Positions 9,116 through 16,122 of a stretch of 64,000 bases of DNA are shown one piece after another (the stretch's first letter is position 1; every line of letters begins with the position of its first letter). The stretch comes from Bacteroides caccae. Lineage in GTDB: Bacteria; Bacteroidota; Bacteroidia; Bacteroidales; Bacteroidaceae. The DNA is taken from assembly GCF_002222615.2 (NCBI RefSeq), contig NZ_CP022412.2, positions 1,984,001 to 2,048,000 of the forward strand. Reading direction: 5' to 3'. A program made the position numbers and the translations under genes. Under the pieces are notes generated by a model, which saw only the letters and a program-made list of their open reading frames with translations, searched no databases and was not told the DNA's origin.

Positions 9116-10771
9116 TTAAGCTGCGATATTTTGAGGATTTCTTTGGTTTATGTGTTCGCAACATCTAAATAGAGCAACTGTAAGCTCATAAAACGGTCTA
9201 ATCAGCCAATCCATACCTTCTTTAGTCATTTTTGCACACATCTTTTTTATATTGAAGGCAATGGCAAAGAAGGAAAAGTCCATGAAGACCTTATCCTTTC
9301 CAAAATGGCGGAAACGTTTGTAATTCATATTGTTTTTCATTTGTCCGAACACGGCTTCCGGTTCTATGCATCTCTGTCCTCTGTGTTTCAGTCCTTCCTC
9401 TGAGCAGAGCAACTCTTTGGCTTTTTGCTTGTATTTTCTGAGTCTGTGATTCAACTCTATCGTTCTGTTCCCCTTTGCTTTAAAACATCGGCATCTTAGC
9501 GGACAGCCTTCACATCTGATGGCTCTGTACGTGGCATTTTCGCTGACATATCCGGATGCTGTTTTCACATGTCTAGTCCCTATCCTTTGCATCTTCTGTC
9601 CCATGGGGCAGATACAAAAGTCTTGTTCTTCATTGTAGTAGAAGTTTTCCGCCCTGAACGGGTCCGGTTTGAATCTCGGCCGCTGTTCCATGTGGAAGTA
9701 GTTGTATTTGACGTAGCCCGCCATACCGTTTTCTGACATGAAGCGGTAATTCTCCTCAGAACCGTAGCCGGAATCGGCCACCACCGTATGGGCCAACCTG
9801 TCATATCTGCTTGAGAAGGATTGCAGGAAAGGTATCATGGTCAGTGTATCCGTAGGGTTCGGAAAGAGTGCAAAATCGGTAATGAACTGGTTCTCGGTGC
9901 CGATCTGGAGGTTGTAACCGGGCTTTGTCTGGCCGTTACGCATGGCATCCTCCTTCATTCTCATGAAAGTAGCGTCCTTGTCCGTTTTGGAATAGGAGTT
10001 CCTGTCCTGTAGCGTGTTCAGACGGTTGTCGTATTCCTGCAGCTTGTCCCTGTGTTCTTCCAGTTCCTTCAGCTGTTTGCGTTTCTTTTTCAACGCAGTC
10101 TTTTCCTCTTTCGTGGAGGGCTCAGGAACCTGTTCAAGTGCTTTCCGCAATTCTCCAGCCATCTCAGTCAGCATGGCCGGAGTGAACTCAATCTCCTCAT
10201 TGCTTTCCGATGAGTTCTCCTGGGCGATGACATCGTCTATCTGCCCTAACAGGACATGTATCTTCTTCATCAGGCGTTCACAGTTCCGCTCAACCGTTTT
10301 TCGCCAGACGAAAGTATACTTATTGGCTTTGGACTCAATCTTTGTCCCGTCAATGTATTCCACATTCAGCCTGATGAAGCCTTTGGAAGAGAGAAGGAGT
10401 ACGGTTTGGGTAAATACCTCGTTGATTTCCTTTTTCACCCGGTTGCGGAAACGGTTGATGGTAATGAAATCAGGTTTCTCATATCCGGCAAGCCAGATAT
10501 AATGGATGTCACGATGAAGGAGCTTTTCAATTTTCCGGCAGGAATAGACGTTGTTCATATAGGCATAGAGAATGACCTTGAGCATCATCCTGGGATGGTA
10601 AGGGCTGCGGCCGCATTCCTTATACAACTTCCTGAAACTTTCAAGGTTCAGGCTCTCAACCAGAGCGTCAACCATCCGAACTGGATCATGCTCTGCAATA
10701 TCCTCGTCAATTCTTTGAGGAAAAAGCACTGTTTGGTTGGAATTATAAGGACGAAAATGTATCTTTGTCAT
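9116..10771 (-). CDS. IS1182 family DDE transposase
   Basis: The 551-aa protein is intact. The DDE triad can be read as D141 (EYIDGTKIESKANKYTF), D333 (VVADSGYGSEENY) and E472 (CIEPEAVFGQMKNNMNYKRFRHFG). The N-terminus (FRPYNSNQTVLFPQ, HPRMMLKVILYAYMNNVYSCRKIE) is the usual DUF772-type helical domain. A Cys-rich segment (CEGCPLRCRCF, about 420-430) and a long coiled coil (about 215-250) separate the second Asp from the Glu, as is normal for the family. Codon use is more GC-rich than in its neighbours. A 9-bp hairpin lies just upstream of the start codon. Confidence 0.93.
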   Translation of the reverse strand: MTKIHFRPYNSNQTVLFPQRIDEDIAEHDPVRMVDALVESLNLESFRKLYKECGRSPYHPRMMLKVILYAYMNNVYSCRKIEKLLHRDIHYIWLAGYEKPDFITINRFRNRVKKEINEVFTQTVLLLSSKGFIRLNVEYIDGTKIESKANKYTFVWRKTVERNCERLMKKIHVLLGQIDDVIAQENSSESNEEIEFTPAMLTEMAGELRKALEQVPEPSTKEEKTALKKKRKQLKELEEHRDKLQEYDNRLNTLQDRNSYSKTDKDATFMRMKEDAMRNGQTKPGYNLQIGTENQFITDFALFPNPTDTLTMIPFLQSFSSRYDRLAHTVVADSGYGSEENYRFMSENGMAGYVKYNYFHMEQRPRFKPDPFRAENFYYNEEQDFCICPMGQKMQRIGTRHVKTASGYVSENATYRAIRCEGCPLRCRCFKAKGNRTIELNHRLRKYKQKAKELLCSEEGLKHRGQRCIEPEAVFGQMKNNMNYKRFRHFGKDKVFMDFSFFAIAFNIKKMCAKMTKEGMDWLIRPFYELTVALFRCCEHINQRNPQNIAA

Positions 10772-10786
10772 AGTGAAAATCTTATG

Positions 10787-10809
10787 CCTAAAGATACAAA
10801 ATCTTTAGG
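10787..10809 (-). promoter_or_regulatory. Hairpin in the 5' leader of the transposase gene
   Basis: CCTAAAGAT (10787-10795) and ATCTTTAGG (10801-10809) form a perfect 9-bp stem with a 5-nt loop, 16 bp upstream of the transposase ATG. Many insertion sequences use such structures to block translation from read-through transcripts; that role here is inferred. Confidence 0.5.
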
Positions 10810-10813
10810 TAAT

Positions 10814-10849
10814 AACAAAGCCCCAGCTTGTGAAAGTCGGGGCTTTGTG
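10814..10849 (-). terminator. GC-rich hairpin inside the right end of the IS
   Basis: ACAAAGCCCC (10815-10824) pairs perfectly with GGGGCTTTGT (10839-10848) around a 14-nt loop. It lies between rpmA and the transposase start and would stop transcription arriving from the rplU-rpmA operon. The T-run on the minus side is weak (TTGTTATTACC). Confidence 0.55.
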
Positions 10850-10852
10850 CTT

Positions 10853-10894
10853 AAAAAAAAGAAGGTGCGCATTTTGACACACCTCCTTCTTTTA
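10853..10894 (-). repeat. Right terminal repeat of the IS, acting as rpmA terminator-like hairpin
   Basis: On the minus strand the sequence reads AAAAGAAGGAGGTGTGTC, a short loop, then TGCGCACCTTCTTTTTTTT. GGTGTG pairs with CGCACC and AAAGAA with TTCTTT, followed by eight T. It starts 20 bp after the rpmA stop codon. It is both the inverted partner of the left IS end and the only visible terminator for rplU-rpmA. Confidence 0.65.
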
Positions 10895-10913
10895 AATATT
10901 CTCAGTTGTGCAA

Positions 10914-11177
10914 TTATGCTTCAGTTGCAGGAATTACAGAAACATATCTTCTGTCTTCTTTACCTACTTTGAAGTTTACTGTACCGTCTACTAAAGCGAA
11001 AAGAGTGTGGTCTTTACCCATACCGATGTTGTCACCCGGGTGGAATTCAGTACCTCTTTGACGAACGATGATGTTACCTGCTTTGCAAGCTTCGCCACCA
11101 AATATCTTAACGCCTAATCTTTTACTTGCTGATTCGCGGCCGTTCTTAGAACTACCGACACCTTTTTTATGTGCCAT
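10914..11177 (-). CDS. rpmA: 50S ribosomal protein L27
   Basis: An 87-aa basic protein beginning [16 protein letters not shown], the standard L27 start without the cleaved extension found in Firmicutes. It contains the conserved [29 protein letters not shown] region. L27's N-terminal tail reaches the peptidyl transferase centre. It follows rplU by 23 bp in the usual L21-L27 operon. Confidence 0.98.
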   Translation of the reverse strand: MAHKKGVGSSKNGRESASKRLGVKIFGGEACKAGNIIVRQRGTEFHPGDNIGMGKDHTLFALVDGTVNFKVGKEDRRYVSVIPATEA

Positions 11178-11200
11178 TTCTTTTTACTGTTTTTAATTGA

Positions 11201-11518
11201 TTAAGCTACTACTTCTGTGATTGTTAATTCAGTGAACTGTTGACGGTGACCGTTCAGTTTTCTGTGACCTTTTCTTCTTTTCTTGTGGAAAACAAGAACT
11301 TTGTCACCTTTAACCAAGTTTGAAACAACCTGGCAAATAACTTTAGCACCTTCTACGATAGGAGCACCTACAGTTACGTTTCCGTCTTTGTCTACCAAAA
11401 GAACCTTTTCAAATTCTACTGTTGAACCGTTTTCTGCACCTTCGATGTGGTGAACGAACAACTTCTGACCAGCTTCTGCTTTGAATTGCTGACCGTTAAT
11501 TTCTACAATTGCGTACAT
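11201..11518 (-). CDS. rplU: 50S ribosomal protein L21
   Basis: A 105-aa L21 protein: [24 protein letters not shown] at the N-terminus and the typical C-terminal [20 protein letters not shown] segment that binds 23S rRNA. It is the first gene of the rplU-rpmA operon, driven by a very good promoter with an approximately 85-nt leader. Confidence 0.98.
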   Translation of the reverse strand: MYAIVEINGQQFKAEAGQKLFVHHIEGAENGSTVEFEKVLLVDKDGNVTVGAPIVEGAKVICQVVSNLVKGDKVLVFHKKRRKGHRKLNGHRQQFTELTITEVVA

Positions 11519-11609
11519 CTTATGTAATAAATGTATAAGTTAGCTCCGGCGGGTGGTCTTTAATCACTTAGAGAACTCTTTATCAAACCCGTTGCGGAAT
11601 AATCGGGCA

Positions 11610-11641
11610 CAAAAGTACTGTTTTTATTTGTTTTCAACAAA
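11610..11641 (-). promoter_or_regulatory. rplU-rpmA promoter
   Basis: The minus strand reads TTTG (11641-11638), exactly 20 nt, then TACTTTTG (11617-11610), the best consensus match in the window. Transcription should start near 11602, leaving an approximately 85-nt untranslated leader before rplU. Confidence 0.8.
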
Positions 11642-11733
11642 TATTTCTTTTGTTTTTTTAGTTGTGTTGCTATTACTTTGCTCATTTATAGAATAGTATG
11701 CACAAACTTCGTTGTCAACTATTAAGGGGGACT

Positions 11734-12369
11734 TTAAAGTAAATCGCTAAGATTTTTCACAATTATTCGGTGCGGATAAGCGCGAAGTTCGTCAGCGGTA
11801 GTCATTCCGTTGAGTACGCCTGCAAAATCGACTCTTGCATTCCGAGCAGTTTCCGCATCTACAATGCTGTCTCCGATATACAAAGTTTCTTTCGGGGTAC
11901 TTCTCAAATGTTCCAAGGCAAATTTGACTCCTTCCGGTGAAGGTTTTGCAGCTTTGACATCTTCTCCACCTACCACTATATCAAGAAAATCTTCCGGTTG
12001 GTACTCTTCGAGGAAACTCAGTATCCTAAATCGGTATTTAGTAGAGATAATTCCGATACGGGCACTCCGTTTCTTCAGCTCTTTCAGTGTAGATAACGTG
12101 TCGGGGAAAAGCTGGGTGTTCACATTCATGTGTACATCGGCTTCCAATCTGTATTCCTGTCGGAAAGCTTCGAGTTGTACCGGGTCGGTGATTCCGGTAA
12201 GAATACTGAAAGATTCTTCCAATGTTTTGCCGATAGTACGTTTGATTGCTTCATCGGTAACGGTTAAATACTGGTGGCGGGTGAGCACAATTCGGAAACA
12301 CTTAACGATACCACGTGACGAATCGGCTAGTGTATAGTCGAAATCGAATAAATAGGTTTTATAATTCAT
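11734..12369 (-). CDS. HAD family hydrolase, phosphoglycolate phosphatase-like
   Basis: A 211-aa haloacid dehalogenase-superfamily phosphatase. The nucleophile motif is FDFDYTLADS (D9 and D11), followed by a helical cap (about 15-80), motif II IISTK, motif III Lys in AAKPSPEGV and motif IV YIGDSIVDAETARNA. The order and spacing match the Gph/PGPase branch, which removes phosphate from small metabolites. The substrate cannot be told from the sequence. It has its own -7 box just upstream and no operon partner downstream. Confidence 0.85.
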   Translation of the reverse strand: MNYKTYLFDFDYTLADSSRGIVKCFRIVLTRHQYLTVTDEAIKRTIGKTLEESFSILTGITDPVQLEAFRQEYRLEADVHMNVNTQLFPDTLSTLKELKKRSARIGIISTKYRFRILSFLEEYQPEDFLDIVVGGEDVKAAKPSPEGVKFALEHLRSTPKETLYIGDSIVDAETARNARVDFAGVLNGMTTADELRAYPHRIIVKNLSDLL

Positions 12370-12386
12370 TGGGGAGAACTTTTCCG

Positions 12387-12394
12387 CAAAAGTA
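12387..12394 (-). promoter_or_regulatory. -7 box of the HAD hydrolase gene
   Basis: The minus strand reads TACTTTTG at 12394-12387, fitting TAnnTTTG, 18 bp from the ATG at 12369. The leader would be about 10 nt. No good -33 box is visible. Confidence 0.45.
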
Positions 12395-12407
12395 CTAAAA
12401 TCTTTTT

Positions 12408-13292
12408 TTATTTTACAGGTTCTACCGTGTATCCTTGTTTTTTTAATAAGTTTAGCAATCCTTTGTCACCGGGAAGGTGCAGGGCACCAACTGCAATAAA
12501 AGTAGGAGCTGTTTTCATAATAGCCGGAAGTTTTTCAGACCATGCCTTGTTGCGATTATAAATCATTGCGTCTTCTTCACCGGGAGTCGGGTCACATTGA
12601 TTGCCTTTACGCTCTTCGCTGATACGAAGCATTTGGTTTAAGTCCTGTCTCATATAGGCGTTAGTGAGTTTTTTCAGGCTTTCCACTTCTGTATTGATGT
12701 TGTTGATCGTACACATTAGCAGTTGTGCTTGCCGTTGCAGCGAATAACCATTGAATAATAAATTGAATTGAAATTCCGCAGTTTCTAGTCCATCTACTTT
12801 TTTCCCGTTTTGGGTAGCTTGTGATTGGAAGAAGGTATCTAGCTGTTCTTGAGGATTAAATTTGCCTATATGTTTTACGTATGCTGCCACTACTACGTTG
12901 TTCAGCAGGAATGCAGGTTTCAGTTTGGGGGCTGCGCTTAAATCTAGCATCAGGTTTTCTTTGCAGAATTTGTTAGCCGTTGCAAAGTCTTCAGGGGAGA
13001 GGAGGGTGGACAGCGTACTGTCGTTGGCGATCATCATAGCCTGTTGCATTTTCTGCATGGTGACCGGTGACTGCATTTCCGACATTTTCAGCTCTCCATA
13101 TACTTGTTGGGTTTCTTTCATTGCTTTTTGAAGTCCGGCAATGCTGTCCATAATGCTGAATGGTGCCAAGTGATGTGTACCTATAATGTAAGAGGGCTGA
13201 TTTAGTCCGTTGCCGGATACTTTCCATAAAAGTTGGGCGTTTGCGCTAAACGCTACACAGATAAATAGTACTGCTCCGATAAATGATTTCAT
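12408..13292 (-). CDS. TraB/GumN family protein, exported
   Basis: A 294-aa protein with a signal peptide (MKSFIGAVLFICVAFSANA). Family motifs are LNQPSYIIGTHHLAP near the mature N-terminus and AVGALHLPGDKGLLNLLKKQGY at the C-terminus; the paired GxxH motifs are the proposed metal-binding site of TraB/GumN (TIKI-type) proteins. Animal TIKI relatives are metalloproteases, but the bacterial function is not settled. It lies 34 bp downstream of the NlpC/P60 lipoprotein gene, so both probably belong to one envelope-related transcript. Confidence 0.85.
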   Translation of the reverse strand: MKSFIGAVLFICVAFSANAQLLWKVSGNGLNQPSYIIGTHHLAPFSIMDSIAGLQKAMKETQQVYGELKMSEMQSPVTMQKMQQAMMIANDSTLSTLLSPEDFATANKFCKENLMLDLSAAPKLKPAFLLNNVVVAAYVKHIGKFNPQEQLDTFFQSQATQNGKKVDGLETAEFQFNLLFNGYSLQRQAQLLMCTINNINTEVESLKKLTNAYMRQDLNQMLRISEERKGNQCDPTPGEEDAMIYNRNKAWSEKLPAIMKTAPTFIAVGALHLPGDKGLLNLLKKQGYTVEPVK

Positions 13293-13326
13293 AAATTTAT
13301 TTCAATAAGAGTGAATGATTTGATTG

Positions 13327-13839
13327 TTAACGTATTCTACCACCGCTGATCCAATGCCTGAGATAATAGTCTTCGTTTAGCCTACTGACGATTACCCCGC
13401 GACTTGTGCTGGAATGAATGAATTTCCCACTTTTCAGATAAATGCCTACATGAGCTACTCTCTTTCTAGAACGATTACTGCTAAAGAATACCAAGTCACC
13501 TTCTTTGAGGTTTCGTTTAGCTACTTTGTTGCTCTTATTCTTCAGTTCTTCTGTGTTTCGTGGCACTTGGATACGATATACTTTCCGATAGATTTGATAA
13601 ACCATGCCTGAACAGTCGGTCCCTCTTTTCGAATCTCCACCGCCACGATAAGGGGCTCCTATCCAGTCGGCAGCTTCTAGGTAGAGTTTATGGTCGTCTT
13701 CCAAGTTGATGTCTATACCCAATAAGACAGAAGCTCGCGCCAGTGCCTGATAATCCAGACGGGGGGCAGATGTGCGGCAGGAGCTGAAAATGACGGTTAG
13801 CCCTACCAATATGAAAAAGAGTTTAAAGTTAATCTTCAT
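13327..13839 (-). CDS. NlpC/P60 (C40) peptidoglycan endopeptidase lipoprotein
   Basis: A 170-aa lipoprotein (lipobox IFSSC, Cys21) with an NlpC/P60 domain. The catalytic triad is visible: C76 in RGTDCSGMVYQIY, H130 in RVAHVGIYL, and H142 in FIHSSTSRGV. Such enzymes cut the D-Glu to diamino-acid bond of peptidoglycan stem peptides. It lies 30 bp downstream of the ABC ATPase gene. Confidence 0.92.
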   Translation of the reverse strand: MKINFKLFFILVGLTVIFSSCRTSAPRLDYQALARASVLLGIDINLEDDHKLYLEAADWIGAPYRGGGDSKRGTDCSGMVYQIYRKVYRIQVPRNTEELKNKSNKVAKRNLKEGDLVFFSSNRSRKRVAHVGIYLKSGKFIHSSTSRGVIVSRLNEDYYLRHWISGGRIR

Positions 13840-13869
13840 CGGCTGCCTTTCCTTTTTTGTTGATGATAT

Positions 13870-14583
13870 TTATTCTTCTACATTGAAGTACGCTTCCAGC
13901 TCTTTTTCTGCAGAATTATCTTCATTAATTATATCCCGAATGATAATTCCGTATTCCAGCAGAGCAATTCGCGGACACACATCTACAGTATGGTTCAGGT
14001 TATGGCTGGAAATGATAACCGTAGCCTGATGTTCTTCATTATATCTTTTGAGCAGATGCTTGATAATGGATTGCGAACTCGGGTCGAGGAAATTGAACGG
14101 TTCGTCCAATATTAATAATTGTGGATAATGAAGCATGGCGGAGATTATACCGATCTTTTGTTTATTTCCGGCAGAATAGTTACGGATTAATTTTTTTTGT
14201 CCCATTACTTCCCCGTTCATGAAGCGTTCGAAAGGAACGAGGCGTTCATCTACCTCCTCTTTCTTTAATCCATACATTTTTCCGATGAAGTAGAAATATT
14301 CTTCCGGGGTCAGATAATCAATCAAAAAACCACTGTCGATAAAAGCACCGGTGAAGGCTTTCCAGTCCTCGTTTAGGCTTACATCAATATCATTTATAAC
14401 TACTTTCCCATTGTCCGCTTTCAGCAGATCCAGCATTAACCGGAAGAGAGTCGTCTTCCCCGCACCGTTGTTTCCCACCAATCCGAGCATATCGCCTTGA
14501 TTGATTTCGTAGTGTTCTATATCTACGGCAATCTTTTCACCGAAATTCTTTTTGAGCTTGTCAATGGTAATCATGATTTTCAA
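13870..14583 (-). CDS. ABC transporter ATP-binding protein
   Basis: A 237-aa ATPase. Walker A is GNNGAGKT (37-44), the signature loop reads YSAGNKQK rather than LSGGQ, and Walker B is LLILDEPFNFLD. The next in-frame Met (residue 4, MITIDKLKKNFG) is an equally plausible start. The membrane partner is the DUF5687 protein encoded 29 bp upstream. Together they form an exporter-type transporter of unknown cargo. Confidence 0.9.
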   Translation of the reverse strand: MKIMITIDKLKKNFGEKIAVDIEHYEINQGDMLGLVGNNGAGKTTLFRLMLDLLKADNGKVVINDIDVSLNEDWKAFTGAFIDSGFLIDYLTPEEYFYFIGKMYGLKKEEVDERLVPFERFMNGEVMGQKKLIRNYSAGNKQKIGIISAMLHYPQLLILDEPFNFLDPSSQSIIKHLLKRYNEEHQATVIISSHNLNHTVDVCPRIALLEYGIIIRDIINEDNSAEKELEAYFNVEE

Positions 14584-14612
14584 TGTTTATATAATTAATG
14601 ACCCATGTATGT

Positions 14613-16106
14613 CTATTGGCGGCTGTCTCTGAAACCTTCCATATTGTCATATCGCCGTTTCATGAAACGATGATATACATTCTTTATCCATAGCGGAGAA
14701 GTCAGGGTGAATCCTAAACCGATGATCAGTAGGATCGTGTAAGTAATTGTTTCTCCTAAAAGTGAGTTTAACAGGCTATATAGGATAAGCGGCACACCGA
14801 ATGCTCCGAAGTTTACTAACATTTGTATTGCACTATTGGTTTGGCGGCTCGTTACTTTTTCGTTTAGCGGCACAGTTTGTTTATTGTAAACAGCCAGTTG
14901 GAAGAAGCAGAAATAGATGAAGCCGATCGTATAAAAGAACCAGGCAAAAGCTCCCAGCAATGTCAGTTTATTCATAATGATAGCGGGAACCATGAGTAGG
15001 AAAGGAATGATTTCGCCAATACTATATATATAATATTTAGCTTTCAACAGGCTCATAATAGATTCTTTGCGTGACATCAATCCGTCGATATAATTGCCCT
15101 CGAACGACATAATCTGTGACAGGATAATCATTCCGAATACAGCAAAGTTGTATACGCAGATGAAAGAAGTCATCAGGCGTCCATCGTAGACACTTGAGAA
15201 ACTGAGTGCACAGGAAAAAACTACCACCACGATAGCGACACTGCGCAGAGAACTTTTGCAACGGCGGTTACGTAAAAGCATTTTCAGTTCTAGTCTCATA
15301 TATTCACCGACTTCTCCGTAGCGTTCGAAGAATCTATATTCCGAGACGTGTTTGATTTGTGTATCATCTACTTTGGCCAATTCTGCGTAGATAAGTCCCG
15401 ACATAAGCTTGCGGTTAACCAGCCACAAAGTGACTATCACAAGTATAGTGCCGAGAAAGCAGAGAATATTTCCTTGGATATACCCGTCTCCCAAGTCCAT
15501 AAAGAAATAGAAAAGAGGACTGTCCTCGGGAATAAAAAGGAGGCAGGCTATTCCACCATAAAAAACAATGGGCAATAGAACCCACCAAATACGTTCGTTG
15601 ATGAGTGTACGGCACAGCAAGTACCAGTAATTGTTAGCAAGAATCAGCAGTAAGATACCAATAAGATAGGTGATAACACCGAGAATTCCAAAATATTTAG
15701 TAATAGTAATGAAAGAAAAAGGGACAAACATAAACAACCAGAATAGGTTGAATAGGCTAAGTCCGGAGCGGATAAGTAAAAAGTCGATGACACGATTTCG
15801 TTTAACCGGCAACAGGAGGTAAGGTTTTACCTCCTGTGTCGGTGTTTTTTGTAACGGAACACGCAACAGGAAATCCAGTGCCAGAATAAAGATCAGAACA
15901 ACGGCGTTCATTACATGATATGGTTCTCGGTTGGGAACCATATTTGAGAAACCGAACGCGAATGTCGTACCGAAAAATATCAGGTAGCCGGCCCAAAATG
16001 CAGCCATGACATAACCGAGTATTTTAGCAACTTTGTTCTTTTCATACATCGGGTGTCTTTTGGCGGCAAGTCTTCCGTGTTTACGTAGTTCGTTGATTAT
16101 CATCAT
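14613..16106 (-). CDS. DUF5687 family membrane protein (ABC permease)
   Basis: A 497-aa integral membrane protein with about 10-12 hydrophobic stretches and a cytoplasmic loop near 235-290 (RYGEVGEYMRLELKMLLRNRR). It resembles the DUF5687 family, found next to ABC ATPase genes in Bacteroidetes. It lies between the M16 peptidase (16 bp upstream) and its ATPase (29 bp downstream), so all three are probably co-transcribed. The cargo is not inferable. Confidence 0.8.
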   Translation of the reverse strand: MMIINELRKHGRLAAKRHPMYEKNKVAKILGYVMAAFWAGYLIFFGTTFAFGFSNMVPNREPYHVMNAVVLIFILALDFLLRVPLQKTPTQEVKPYLLLPVKRNRVIDFLLIRSGLSLFNLFWLFMFVPFSFITITKYFGILGVITYLIGILLLILANNYWYLLCRTLINERIWWVLLPIVFYGGIACLLFIPEDSPLFYFFMDLGDGYIQGNILCFLGTILVIVTLWLVNRKLMSGLIYAELAKVDDTQIKHVSEYRFFERYGEVGEYMRLELKMLLRNRRCKSSLRSVAIVVVVFSCALSFSSVYDGRLMTSFICVYNFAVFGMIILSQIMSFEGNYIDGLMSRKESIMSLLKAKYYIYSIGEIIPFLLMVPAIIMNKLTLLGAFAWFFYTIGFIYFCFFQLAVYNKQTVPLNEKVTSRQTNSAIQMLVNFGAFGVPLILYSLLNSLLGETITYTILLIIGLGFTLTSPLWIKNVYHRFMKRRYDNMEGFRDSRQ

Positions 16107-16122
16107 CTATACAAAAGAATTT

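Larger units (their letters stand above)
9045..10894 (-). mobile_element. IS1182-type insertion sequence with imperfect terminal inverted repeats
   Basis: The element is about 1.85 kb with a single transposase gene. Its ends match in inverted orientation: GGTGTGTC (9051-9058) against GACACACC (10876-10883). Further shared blocks inside (ATGCGC, then CTTCTTTTTTTT) follow in the same order at both ends. Both ends can fold into terminator-like hairpins. I took the outer limits from the AAAAGAAGG/CCTTCTTTT flanks; the minimal element would be 9051-10883. No short direct repeat could be identified with confidence. It interrupts no gene and sits between serS and rpmA. Confidence 0.8.

Noticed and set aside
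10256..10972. 238-aa plus-strand frame spanning the transposase 5' part and the IS end
   Set aside because: It is antisense to the intact transposase and crosses three hairpins and the IS boundary.
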